From: Epinephelus fuscoguttatus | Lineage: Eukaryota; Chordata; Actinopteri; Perciformes; Serranidae | Direction of reading: 5' to 3' | Length of the DNA: 64,000 nucleotides | NCBI RefSeq assembly: GCF_011397635.1 | Contig: NC_064767.1 | Coordinates: 1,430,501-1,494,500 of the forward strand | Part shown: positions 21,509 to 32,859 of the stretch, one piece after another | How positions within the stretch are numbered: the stretch's first letter is position 1 | How the letters are laid out: the number at the start of each line of letters is the position of its first letter | The notes under the pieces: generated by a model | Database searches by the model: none | The model's input: only the letters and a program-made list of their open reading frames with translations | Told to the model about the DNA's origin: nothing | Position numbers and translations under genes: made by a program

Positions 21509-22353
21509 ATGTTACTAGCCTTGGTAGCTACATTAACTTCACAGTTAGCGATGGCTTCTCCCTCTGCTCTTTCTTGCTTGGTGTGCCAAATGTTCAGTTA
21601 TGCCTCTGCCTCCTTTAGCGACAGTGGTAATTGTAATAAGTGTAGCTTATTTGCTGCGTTGGAAGTGAGGCTCAGTAAATTAGAAGCGTGGCTCCGCACC
21701 ATGGAAAACCATTCAGTAGCTGCCGTAGTTAGCCAGCCCCCCGTAGCCGGTGCAGAGCCACATAGCATAGCCTCTGCTAGCGGTCCTCCGGTAACACCCG
21801 TACAGCCGGGAGGTTGGGTAACCGTTCGCGTTCCCCACTCAGCGACACACCCACTGAGGATAAAACTCTGGTTATTGGCAGCTCTATTCTGAGGAACGTG
21901 ACGTTAGCAACACCAGCGGCCATAGTCAAATGTATCCCTGGGGCCAGAGCGGGCGACACTGAGTCAAATTTAAAACTGCTGGCTAAAGCTAAACGTAGAT
22001 TCAGTAAGATTGTTATTCACGTTGGTGGCAATGATACCCGGTTACACCAACCGGAGGTCACTAAAATTAATATTGCCTCGGTGTGTGAATATGCAAAAAC
22101 AATGTCGGACTCCGTAGTTTTCTCTGGACCCCTCCCAAATCTGACCACTGATGACATGTTTAGCCGCATGCCATCGTTTAATCGCTGGCTATCCAGGTGG
22201 TGTCCAGCAAACAATGTGGGTTTTGTTAATAACTGGCAAACTTTCTGGGGAAAACCTGGTCTTATAAGGAGAAACGGAATTCATCCCACTTTGGATGGAG
22301 CTGCTCTCATTTCTAGGAACCTGGCAAATTTTATTAGTAATTTAAATTCCTGA
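21509..22353 (+). pseudogene. L2 copy A ORF1 (esterase-type), frameshifted
   Basis: The N-terminus has a possible zinc-binding cluster (SCLVCQMF then GNCNKCS) and a short helical segment (LSKLEAWLRTME). After a frameshift near 21,820 comes an SGNH/GDSL-like esterase domain: VIGSSILRN (block I), HVGGNDTR (block III), and NGIHPTLDG where block V expects D-x-x-H. The catalytic Asp is Asn here, while copy B keeps DGIHPT. Esterase domains in ORF1 of CR1/L2 LINEs are established. Their role is thought to concern membranes or RNP handling. Confidence 0.85.
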
Positions 22354-22446
22354 CAACCCAGAGTTGAGACCAGGACTCAAAGTCGCAGTCCTAAACGCCT
22401 CTCTGAGCTTCTAGTTCAGTTACCCAGCCATAGTTTTCATAGTTTT

Positions 22447-23436
22447 ATGCAAACGGTGTCTGTCCCCCGACCACCTAAATTATCTAAATCTAAAATTAAA
22501 CAAAGAGGAGTTGTGCATAACAACCTCATAAAAATTAAAACCTCTTCTGTGACAGAAAGACAAAACAGGAGAATTAAATGCGGACTGTTAAATATCAGGT
22601 CTCTATCGTCTAAAGCAGTGTTAGTAAACGAATTAATATCAGATAATCATATTGATTTACTCAGTCTCACTGAAACCTGGCTGTGTCCAGATGAATATGT
22701 CAGTCTAAATGAGTCCACTCCTCCCAGTCATAATAATGCCCACATTCCTCGAGGCAGCGGCCGAGGAGGGGGAGTTGCAGCCATTTTTAACTCTAGCCTG
22801 TTAATCAGCCCTAAACCTAAACTAGATTATAATTCATTTGAAAGCCTCGTTCTTAGTCTTTTACATCCGACCTGGAAAACCTCGCAGCCACTTTTATTTG
22901 TTATAGTGTACCGTGCTCCTGGCCCGTATTCTGAATTTGTATCTGAATTCTCAGAGTTTTTATCCAGTTTAGTTCTTAAATCAGATAAAGTTATTATTGT
23001 AGGCGATTTTAACATTCATGTTGACGTTGATAATGACTCCCTGGCTACCGCGTTTATCTCATTATTAGACTCCATTGGCTTCAGTCAGGGTGTACATGAA
23101 CCCACTCACTGTTTTAACCATACCCTTGATCTAGTTCTGACGTATGGAATTGAAATTGATAACCTCAAAGTCTTTCCACAGAATCCCTCGCTATCGGATC
23201 ATTATTTGATTACTTTTGATTTCTTTTTACTCGATTACACGCCACTCAGCAACAGTTACTATACTAGATGTTTATCAGATAGTGCTGTCGCAAAATTTAA
23301 GGAAAAGATTACTCCGTTGTTAAATTCAATACCAAGTCCTTCAGTAACAGAGGTCTCCTGTACTGACTTTGATCATTTTGTCAATAGCGCCGTAGATTCG
23401 CTGCGTACAACACTCGACTCTGTAGCTGCTCTTTAA
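22447..23436 (+). pseudogene. L2 copy A ORF2, endonuclease part
   Basis: AP-type endonuclease with [44 protein letters not shown] and [12 protein letters not shown], the expected catalytic order. It ends at a premature stop after SVAAL. Downstream frames (23,440-23,860) continue the linker with frameshifts. It would nick target DNA during retrotransposition. Confidence 0.88.
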
Positions 23437-23861
23437 AAGAAGTCAACAAAGCAAAGAAAGTTCGCTCCTTGGTATAACTCTCAAACCTGTAAGTTAAAAC
23501 AAATATCGCAAAAATTTGAAAGGAATTGGCGATTAACCGAACTGGAAGAATCTCGTTTAATCTGGACAAACAGTCTCAAAATTTATAAGAGGGGCCTCCG
23601 CAATGCCAGAGCAAACTATTACTCAGCATTAATAGAAGACAATAAGAACAACCCCAGGTTTCTTTTCAGCACTGTAGCCAGGCTGACTGAGAGTCAAAGC
23701 TCTATTGAGCCTTGTATTCCCTTAGCCCTTAGCAGTAATGATTTTATGAGCTTTTTTAATGACAAAATTCTAACTATTAGAGGCAAAATTCATGACCTCC
23801 TGTCCTCAGATAGTACCTATCTAACCTCAAACACAGCTGTAAGACCTAATATATATTTAGA

Positions 23862-24533
23862 TTGCTTCTCCCGATTTCTCTTCAAGAACTGACCACAGTG
23901 ATTTCTTCATCTAAATCATCAACGTGTCTCTTAGACCCCATCCCAACTAGGCTACTTAAGGAGGTCTTTCCTTTAGTTAACACTCATATATTAGATATGA
24001 TCAATATATCCTTATTAACAGGCTATGTACCACAGTCTTTTAAGGTAGCTGTAATTAAACCTCTACTAAAAAAGCCCACCCTGGATCCAGAGGTGTTAGC
24101 TAACTATAGACCAATATCTAATCTTCCCTTTATGTCAAAGATCCTTGAGAAAGTAGTCACAGACCAGCTGTGTGATTTTCTCCAGGATAATAATTTATTT
24201 GAGGAATTTCAGTCAGGATTTAGAGTGCATCATAGCACTGAGACAGCACTAGTTAAAATTACAAATGATCTTCTGATTGCTTCAGACAAAGGACTTGTCT
24301 CTGTACTGGTTTTATTAGATCTTAGTGCGGCATTTGACACTATTGACCATCAAATTCTGCGACAGAGACTGGATCACTTAATTGGCCTAAAAGGTTCTGC
24401 ACTGAGCTGGTTTAAATCTTATTTATCTGATCGTTTTCAGTTTGTTCACGTTCATAATGAATCGTCCTTACGTACTAAAGTTTGTTTTGGAGTTCCGCAA
24501 GGTTCTGTGCTCGGACCAATCCTATGTACTCTA
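23862..24533 (+). pseudogene. L2 copy A ORF2, RT part before the Rex1 insertion
   Basis: Reverse transcriptase fingers and palm: [59 protein letters not shown] and [12 protein letters not shown]. It is cut off by the inserted Rex1-like element immediately after this last motif. The catalytic YADD segment is found on the far side of the insertion. Confidence 0.9.
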
Positions 24534-24680
24534 GCATAGTGCGCATGCGCCACGGTGTATGCAGCCTGTTCCAGCCGCTCCTGCTTACTTTAACTTTGTT
24601 TTTCTACTTTTTCCTCTCTTCTTTATCTTACTTGTTCTGTTTTTACTTTAGTTATTTATTAAGCTACGTCCTCTCTAATC

Positions 24681-27600
24681 ATGCTTGTGTGGAGAGTTTT
24701 TGTTGCTTTGCTTGTGGTGGAATCGCTCCTTTTACTCTGCCACTCGACCGTCGCTCAGCAACACTGCATTGTTTACTCCAGGGATCAGCTGATGGAGCTG
24801 AAGCCGGCCGGCTTGGCTACGGTGAGGGAGGATATCCCTGCTGAACTTTGGAGGAAAACACACCGGGGTTGCAGAGGGAAAAGATTGCTACGGCGGCGGA
24901 AAGGAGCGAAACACCGGAGACTTATGGAGAGGAAGACATTCAAGCCGTGTCTCCCATCTATCATCATGGGCAACGTGAGATCACTGGGGAATAAGATGGA
25001 CGAGCTTACAGCACTAACCCGGAGTCATCAGGAATACCGGGAGTGTAGCCTGATGATTTTCTCGGAGTCATGGCTACACACGGATGTTCCTGACCACAAT
25101 GTTTCCACCGTGGGTTTCCACACTGTCCGGGCTGACAGGGACTGCACTAAGAGCGGTAAGCGTAAAGGAGGTGGGCTTGCTGTTTACGTGAACAACAGGT
25201 GGTGCAATCCTGGTCACATCACAGTCAAAGACCGCATCTGCAGCCCGGATATTGAACTGTTAGCTGTGGGCCTCCGTCCTTACTATTTACCCGTGAATTC
25301 TCACATGCTATTGTAGTGGCTGCTTATATCCCCGTCCGCTAACCCGACGCCGGCATGTGACGTCATCCACTCTACAATAGCCGGACTACAGACTGCCCAC
25401 CCGAGTGCTCATTATAATCTCGGTGACTTCAACCATGTCTCGATTAAAAGACACTCCGAAATTCACCCAGTATGTGACCTGTAAAACCAGAGAGGAGAAG
25501 AGCCTGGACCTGCTGTATGCTAATGTAAAGGACGCATACACCTCCACGTCCCTTCCCCCGCTGGGTAGATCAGATCATAACTTGGTGCTTCTCACCCCCT
25601 GCTATGTGCCTCTAGTGAAGAGGCTGCCTGTGACCACAAAGACAGTGAGGACATGGTCAGAGGACTGCTATGAGACACTGCAGGGCTGTTTTGAGGTGAC
25701 TGACTGGAATGTACTCTGTGAGCCACATGGAGAGGACATTGATGGGCTTACTGAGTGCATTACAGACTACATTAATTTCTGTGTGGACGGCATTGTCCCA
25801 GCAAGGACTGTGCGGTGTTACCCAAATAACAAGCCTTGGGTAACAAAGGACATCAAAGCCATACTCAACCTGAAGAAAAGGGCTTTCAGAGGTGGCAACA
25901 GGGAGGAGCTGAGGACATTCAGAGGAGCTGAGTGCAAAGATCAATGAGGCTAAGGACGGCTACAGGAGGAAGCTGGAGAGGAAACTCCAGCAGAATAACA
26001 TGAGCGAGGTCTGGAGTGGTTTGAGGACCATCACCGGTTACAGACCAACTAGCAGTGGAGCTGATGGTAGTGTGGCTAGGGCCAATGAGTTAAATCTGTT
26101 CTTCAATAGGTTTGACACTGCAGCCCCGGCCCCTGTTGGCTCTCCTGCTGACTGTCTCCAGCCACCACCACTCCTGACCCCCCCTCCTCCTCCTCCTGAT
26201 AGCACCTCATCCAACTTGGTGAGCCCCTCACACCCATCCCCCACTCCTCACACCTCCTCTGGTTCCCATGCTACCTGCCCTCCTCTCACTTTGGACTTCA
26301 ACTCTTCCCCTCCTCAACCTGCACTCTTTACACCTCTACATGTTAGGAGACAGCTGAGCAAACTCCCCGCTGGTAAGGCTGCAGGCCCTGATGGTGTCAG
26401 CCCACGGGTTCTCAGAGCCTGCGCCAAACAACTCTGTGGAGTGCTTCATCGTGTCTTCAAAATGAGCCTGAGCCTCCAGAGGGTCCCTGTGATATGGAAG
26501 ACGCCCTGCCTGCTCCAGTGCCAAAGACGCCGCAGCCCAGCGGTCTCTCGGACTACCGACCGTGGCACTGACGTCCACATATCATGAAGACCCTGGAGAG
26601 ACTCGCCCTGAGCAGCTCAGGCCTATGGTCAGGCCGCAGCGGGATCCCCTCCAGTTCGCCTACCAGCCCCGGATTGGAGTTGAGGATGCCCTCATTTACC
26701 TGCTGAACCGCATCTACGCCCACCTGGACAAGCCAGGGAGCACTGTCAGGGTCACGTTCTTTGACTTCTCCAGTGCTTTCAATACCATCAGGCCTGCTCT
26801 ACTGGGTGACAAGCTGATGGCGATGCTGGTTAATCCTCCCCTTGTGTCCTGGATTGTGGATTACCTCACTGGCCGACCACAGTACGTGCGCTTACGGCAC
26901 TGTGTGTCAGACACAGTGGTCAGCAATACCGGGGCTCCACAAGGTACTGTCCTCTCTCCTTTCCTCTTCACCCTTTACACCACGGACTTCAGCTACCAGA
27001 CAGAGTCTTGTCATCTTCAGAAGTTTTCTGATGACTCTGCTATAGTTGGATGTATCAGCAAGGGTGAGGAGGCTGAATACAGGGCTGTGGTGAATAACTT
27101 TGTCTCATGGTGTGAGCTGAACCACCTGCAGCTCAACACAACAAAGACAAAAGAGCTGGTGGTGGATCTGAGGAGAACGAGACACCAGTGACCCCAGTTT
27201 CCATCCTGGGGCATAACGTGGACATTGTAGAACACTACAAGTACCTGGGTGTGTTCATAGACAATAATCTGGACTGGACTAAGAACACTGAAGTCCTTTA
27301 CAAGAAGGGACAGAGCCGCCTCTATTTTCTGAGGAGGCTCCGCTCCTTTAACATCTGCCGGACTATGCTGAGGATGTTTTATGAGTCTGTGGTGGCCAGT
27401 GCTATTCTGTTTGCTGTGGTGTGCTGGGGCAGCAGACTGAGAGTAGCCGATGCCAACAGACTCAACAAGCTGATCAGAAAGGCCAGTGACGTTGTGGGGT
27501 GGAGCTGGACCCTTTGACAGCAGTGTCAGACAGGAGGATGCTGTCAAAGGTGCGGGCGATACTTCAGCATGGCTCTCACCCTCTCAACAACGCTCTGGTC

Positions 27601-27711
27601 GAAGTGAGGAGCACCTTCAGCCAGAGACTGATTGCTCCTAAATGCACCACTGAGCGCCACAGGAAGTCATTCTTACCTGTGGCCATTAAACTATACAACT
27701 CCTCCCTTTGA
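24681..27711 (+). pseudogene. endonuclease-RT ORF of Rex1-like copy A (broken)
   Basis: Starts with a hydrophobic, signal-peptide-like leader (MLVWRVFVALLVVESLLLLC), then IVYSRDQLMEL, a basic stretch (RLLRRRKGAKHRR) and the endonuclease (NVRSLGNKMDEL, FSESWLHTDV, KRKGGGLAVYVNN). Frameshifts near 25,316 and 25,940. Then a proline-rich linker and the RT (GKAAGPDGVSPRVL, DPLQFAYQPRIG, FFDFSSAFNTIRP, TGAPQGTVLSPFLF, KFSDDSAIVG, TKTKELVVDLRR, HYKYLGVFID) and a C-terminal tail (PKCTTERHRKSFLPVAIKLY). Several frameshifts; inactive. Confidence 0.88.
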
Positions 27712-27824
27712 TTATCGGACTCATTTGGCTATTTATAAAACAAAACACACAATATAATTACTCATTCTTATTTCATTTATAACGCTACAACCTTTTCATT
27801 GAATATTGTATATATTTCAGATTG

Positions 27825-28035
27825 TCTACTTTACTATTTTTATTATTTATTTCACTTTATTGTCTACTTTAATATTTTATTTTATGTTAATGTCTACTTT
27901 AATATTTTATCTTATTCTATTTTATTCTAATGTCTACTTTAATATTTTATTTTATGTTAATGTCTACTTTAATATTTTATTTTATTTTATTTTAATGTCT
28001 ACTTTAATATTTATCTTATTTATTTCATTGGCTAT
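27825..28035. repeat. minisatellite TGTCTACTTTAATATTTTAT
   Basis: At least six imperfect tandem copies of a unit of about 27-40 bp beginning TGTCTACTTTAATATTTTAT, differing in length by short TTTTA insertions. It lies in the 3' UTR of the Rex1-like copy A, just before its terminal tail. Confidence 0.9.
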
Positions 28036-28178
28036 TTTAGTATCTTATTTATATCTTCATCTTTATCTCTTGTTTCCTTTCATGCTGTATTTCTATCTCT
28101 ACTTTGCACGGAGCATTGGAACAAAAACAATTTCCCCCCGGGGATTAATAAAGTATTCTGAATCTGAATCTGAATCTG

Positions 28179-29107
28179 AATATGCTTCCTTTAGGTAACA
28201 TCATTAGAAATCACTCTATAAATTTCCATTGTTATGCGGATGATACACAGTTGTATTTATCAATGAAGCCAGAAGAAGTAATCAATTAACTAAACTTCAT
28301 AACTGCCTTAAAGACATAAAAACCTGGATGAGCACCAATTTCCTGATGTTACATTCAGACAAAACTGAAGTTATTGTTCTTGGCCCCAAACAACTCAGAG
28401 ACTCTTTATCTGATGACATAGTTTCTCTAGATGGCATTGCTCTGGCCTCTAGCACTACCGTAAGAAGCCTCAGAGTAACATTTGATCAAGATTTGTCTTT
28501 TAATTCTCATTTAAAACAAACGTCACAGACTGCATTTTTTCATCTGCGTAATATTGCGAAAATTAGGCCTATCCTGACTCGAAAAGATGCAGAAAAATTG
28601 GTCCATGATTTTGTTACCTCAAGGCTGGATTACTGTAACTCTCTATCATCAGGTAGCTCTAGTAAGTCCTTAAAAACTCTCCAGCTAATTCAGAATGCAG
28701 CAGCACGTGTGCTAACAGGAACTAAGAAACAAGATCATATTTCTCCTGTTTTAGCTTCTCTGCACTGGCTCCCTGTAAAATCCAGAATTGAATTTAAAAT
28801 CCTACTGTTAACTTATAAAGCTCTAAATGGTCAAGCTCCGTCATATCTTAGAGAGCTCATAGTGCCATATTATCCCACCAGAACACTGCGCTCTGAGAAC
28901 GCAGGGTTACTCGTGGTCCCTAAAGTCTCCAAAGTAGATCAGGAGCCAGAGCCTTCAGCTATCAGGCTCCTCTCCTGTGGAATCATCTTCCTGTTACGGT
29001 CCGGGAGGCAGACACCGTCTCCACATTTAAGACTAGACTTAAGACTTTCCTCTTTGATAAAGCTTATAGTTAGGGCTGGCTCAGGCTTGCCCTGTACCAG
29101 CCCCTAG
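28179..29107 (+). pseudogene. L2 copy A ORF2, RT end and C-terminus after the Rex1 insertion
   Basis: Resumes with [18 protein letters not shown] (catalytic YADD), a frameshift near 28,276, then MSTNFLMLHSDKTEVIVLGP, LDYCNSLSSG, LQLIQNAAARVLTG, LHWLPV and LLTYKALNGQAPSYL. A one-base deletion near 28,930 changes the last frame. Homologous to 35,008-35,847 and 1541-2239. Confidence 0.9.
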
Positions 29108-29479
29108 TTAGGCTGACTTAGGCCTAGTCTGCCGGAGGACCCCCCATAATACACCGGGCACCTTCTCTCTCTCTCTCTCTCTCTCTCATATTCTATTACT
29201 GCATCTTGCTTACTGTTAATTTGTCATGCTGATCTGTTCTGTACGACATCTATTGCACGTCTGTCCGTCCTGGAAGAGGGATCCCTCCTCAGTTGCTCTT
29301 CCTGAGGTTTCTACTGTTTCTTCCCCCGTTAAAGGGTTTTTTTGGGGGGGTTTTCCTGATCAGCTGTGAGGGTCATAAGGACAGAGGGATGTCGTATGCT
29401 GTAAAAACCTGTGAGGCAAATTGTGATTTGTGATATTGGGCTTTATAAATAAAATTGATTGATTGATTGATTGATTGAT

Positions 29480-30495
29480 ACAGTTTTCTCAAACTACTTG
29501 CCATACTGCTGCCATTAATCCCCAAAATTCTGGAACTAGTCCCCAGACCACTTCAGCTAGTCCCCAAGCCTCGACAAAAATCTGCAGAGGATCAGAGCAG
29601 TTAGTTTCTGTTTCAATCAACAGTTTTATTTACTTACAGCAGGTCAGAAGAAGGACGTCCATCTTTGAAGTCAATCAGACGACCCATAGACCAATCACTG
29701 TTCATGGACACACAGCTGGGTACAGGGGACTTTTCTCTCTGCTGCTGGAAACTGATAGAAACACTGACATTTACTGAACATACAGGATTTCTGTGGCTGA
29801 TTTCAAAGGTTTTATTGGACAGTAAAAGTTATTTTATTTGCCATTTTATCATGTCTTTGCGACAAGTCTTGTTTGTCAATGTCAAATGTCAAGTCTGCCA
29901 ATTATATTCTTGAATAACAGATTCATGTACAAATGTACAAATGTGCTAAGATGAATCACTGTTGACCTGCCACAGCTCTTGACACCTAGGTTTGGTTTGG
30001 GCCACGGCACACCTGGGAGTAGGGTCAGTTTCTGTCAGTGATAAACCTTTGTCTTGGTCATTTGTGGGTGAGTCCTGCACTAATTTCGCTGACTGTGGTT
30101 GTGATCTGCAATCTGGGACTTTGGCTTTAATCAGAGGGTGTTTCTAAAAAAACCAAAGCCTAGTTACCACCAAAGGCTGAGACACATATGGGTGACCCTC
30201 CAACAGGAAACTCTTAAAAGCCTCCAGACCTCTACAAGTGGTCCCCAAACTTCTGTAGTTAGTGTATAGACCTCTGTAGCTAGTTCCCAAGCACCTACTG
30301 CAAGTCTCCATAGCTTTACAATTTGTTAACAGAGCCCTGAAAGTAGTCCCAATGCCCCATAGCACGTCCCTACACCTCTGCATCTAATTTTTAGTGTTCT
30401 GAAATTACTCCCCATACCACCACAGCTAGTCCCCAAGCCTCTGCACCTCTTCTGCTGTCCTTTGCAGCCAGTCCCCGGACCACTACATTGGATAC
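29480..30495. repeat. tandem exon-bearing repeat unit 2
   Basis: About 1.0 kb from ACAGTTTTCTCAAACTACTT to GGACCACTACATTGGATACA, containing the second 114-bp NLR exon and the minisatellite. The junction with unit 3 at about 30,495 is intact and shows what unit 1 looked like before L2 copy A inserted. Confidence 0.88.
29638..29751 (-). CDS. NLR gene 1: 114-bp N-terminal repeat exon, copy 2
   Basis: Same length, borders (CTATCAG / GTAAGTAA) and frame as copy 1; coding FQQQREKSPVPSCVSMNSDW and so on. Acceptor, donor and phase are all intact, so it could be included in series. The MKSDRSM motif reads MNSDWSM here. Confidence 0.85.
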
Positions 30496-31006
30496 ATACA
30501 GTTTTCTCAAAGTACTTGCCATATTGCTGCAGTTAATCCCCAAAATTCTGGAACTAGTACCCAGACCACTTCAGCTAGTCCCCAAGCCTCGACAAAAATC
30601 TGCAGAGGATCAGAGCAGTTAGTTTATCTGTTTCAATCAACAGTTTTATTTACTTACAGCAGGTCAGAAGAAGGACGTCCATCTTTGATGTCAATCAGAC
30701 GACCCATAGACCAATCACTCTTCATGGACACACAGCTGAGTACAGGGGACTTTTCTCTCTCCTGCTGGAAACTGATAGAAACACTGACATTTACTGAACA
30801 TTTAATGAACCTTTCTGCCTCAAAGGCTTTATTGGACAGTAAAAGTTATTTTATTTGCCATTTAATCACGTCTTTGCGATAAGTCTTATTTGTCATTGTC
30901 AAATGTCTATGAATCTGCCAATTATATTCTTGAATAACAGATTCATGTACAAATTTGCTAAGACTGAACACTGTTGACCTGCCACAGCACCTCAAACTAA
31001 GGTTTC
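30496..31006. repeat. tandem exon-bearing repeat unit 3 (truncated)
   Basis: Same order as unit 2 but ends near AAACTAAGGTTT, where a TIR element begins at 31,007. Confidence 0.85.
30658..30771 (-). CDS. NLR gene 1: 114-bp N-terminal repeat exon, copy 3
   Basis: 114 bp, acceptor CTATCAG, donor GTAAGTAA, coding FQQEREKSPVLSCVSMKSDW then SMGRLIDIKDGRPSSDL. Phase 2-2 as in the other copies. It is the first of the three in transcription order and joins the 138-bp exon in frame. Confidence 0.85.
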
Positions 31007-31157
31007 GGCCCAATTCCAATCCGGCCCCGAAAGACTCAAGCCCTGAACCCTCACTGACTTAACTGACGTCAGCTGTAAGTGATTGAGTGTGAGAGTCTGA
31101 AAGGGCTCCGGATGCTATGAATAGGAATGGGACAGCACTTATCCCCCTCTTTACAAA

Positions 31158-31289
31158 ATGTTGTTGACACTGGCAGCTCTGGGCGTGATCATTTATCGGT
31201 TGTTGTCAGCACGCACAAGGTGTGTGAGGGACAGACTCCCTGATCAGTCAATTCTTATCCAAGCACTTGCGTTGCAAAATGGGCAAGAG
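31158..31289 (+). other. possible 5' exon inside the TIR element
   Basis: ATG followed by 44 codons (MLLTLAALGVIIYRLLSART, then CVRDRLPDQSILIQALALQN and GQE) running exactly into a consensus donor GTAAGTATG. The start looks like a membrane anchor or signal segment. It may be the first exon of a transposon gene or a captured host exon; no partner exon was recognised. Confidence 0.3.
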
Positions 31290-31864
31290 GTAAGTATGAA
31301 ATAATGAATTTACTGTGTTTTTACCATATGAATGTTTTTTTAAACCAGCATCAAAAGTGTTGTGATTTAGTGATATCTATCTTATATTTATATGTATATA
31401 GTTACCGTTTGCATATCTGCTGACTGTGTTACTTCCGGTGTTCCGAGAGCAACCCCTGTATTTGACGTCACAACGCTATGAACTGTAGGTAATTTCCTTA
31501 CTGTAAGCCTGCATTGATGCTGACCTACGGTAAGGGGGCATAAAGGGCTCACTTACTGACTCGCTGACTTGACGATCTGACAATGGGACAGCCCTCACAC
31601 ACTCATGCACTTAACATGAACGCACCTCTAAGTCAGTGAGTTGTTAGTGGAACTGCTATGCTGACGTATTGCGGAAAGCGAGTTGTGTCATTTCCGGTGT
31701 TTCTGTGACAGCGTCTCTGTACTGCTCTGGTGAATTCCACTTGCCTGCTTTCTCACCTCAGTTGCTTTAACATCTACTTCAAGTCTTAACCCACACTGGT
31801 TCTGTTTAAGCACTTATAGCTCTCCTCCCTTCTACGACTTTCTCGCGAATCTCTTAGCTGTTGT

Positions 31865-32780
31865 TTGCACGTTACTAGCCTTGGTAGCTACATTAGCTTT
31901 ACTTCTCCCTCTGCTCTTTCTTGCTTGGTGTGCCAAATGTTCAGTTATGCCTCTGCCTCCTTTAGCGAGAGTGGTAATTGTAACAAGTGTAGCTTATTTG
32001 CTGTGTTGGAACCAAGGCTTAGTGAATTAGAAGCGCGGCTCCGCACCATGGAAAACCATTCAGCGGCTGCGGTAGTTAGCCAGCCCCCTGTAGCCGGTGC
32101 GGAGCCACATAGCATAGCCTTAGCCTCTGCTAACTGTCCTCCGGTAACTCCCGTTCAGCTGGGAGGTTGGGTTACGGTTCGCCAGAAGTACAGCTCCAAG
32201 CCGAAGCCCACGGCTCACCACCAGCCTGTTCACTTTTCCAACCGCTTTTCCCCACTCAGCAACACCCGCTGAGGATAAAACTCTGGTTACTGGCAGCTCT
32301 ATTCTGAGAAACGTGAAGTTAGCAACACCAGCGGCCATAGTCAAATGTATCCCTGGGGCCAGAGCGGGCGACATTGAATCAAATTTAAAACTGCTGGCTA
32401 AAGCTAAACGTAGATTCAGTAAGATTGTTATTCACGTCGGCGGCAATGACACCCGGTTACGCCAACCGGAGGTCACTAAAATTAATATTGCCTCGGTGTG
32501 TGAATATGCAAAAACAATGTCGGACTCTGTAGTTTTCTCTGGACCCCTCCCAAATCTGACCACTGATGACATGTTTAGCCGCATGTCATCGTTTAATCGC
32601 TGGCTGTCCATGTGGTGTCCAGCAAATGATGTGGGTTTCGTTAATAATTGGCAAACTTTCTGGGGAAAACCTGGTCTTATTAGGAGAGACGGCATTCATC
32701 CCACTTTGGATGGAGCTGCTCTCATTTCTAGGAACCTGGCAAACTTTATTAAATTTAAATCCCTGACAACCCAGAGTTGA
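31865..32780 (+). pseudogene. L2 copy B ORF1 (esterase-type), frameshifted
   Basis: N-terminal SCLVCQMF and NCNKCS cysteines and a helical segment (LSELEARLRTMENH), then after a frameshift near 32,272 the SGNH part: [40 protein letters not shown]. The block V Asp and His (DGIH) are intact, unlike copy A. In block [10 protein letters not shown] has become VTGSSILRN. Confidence 0.85.
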
Positions 32781-32859
32781 GATCAGGACTTAGAGTCGCA
32801 GTCCTAAACGCCTCTCAGAGCTTCTAGTTCAGTTACCCAGCCGTAGTTTTCATAGTTTT

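Larger units (their letters stand above)
24534..28178 (+). mobile_element. Rex1-like LINE copy A nested in L2 copy A
   Basis: A 3.6-kb insertion in the RT of L2 copy A. Left border AGCATAGTGCGCATGCGCC and right border a GAATCT tandem tail (about 28,155-28,178). The uninterrupted L2 copy B reads straight across the site. The element has one ORF with leader, endonuclease and RT, and an AT-rich 3' UTR with a minisatellite. It is younger than the L2 host copy. Confidence 0.9.
21275..29479 (+). mobile_element. L2 LINE copy A, split by a Rex1-like LINE
   Basis: A near-complete L2 element: 5' UTR, ORF1 (zinc-finger-like, coiled coil, SGNH esterase), ORF2 (endonuclease, RT), 3' UTR with CT tract (29,165-29,190) and ATTG tail. 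Split at about 24,533 by a Rex1-like LINE, resuming at 28,179. The insertion point in repeat unit 1 is set by the uninterrupted sequence at the unit 2/3 junction (30,491-30,500). It lies in an intron of the NLR gene in the opposite orientation. Confidence 0.92.
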
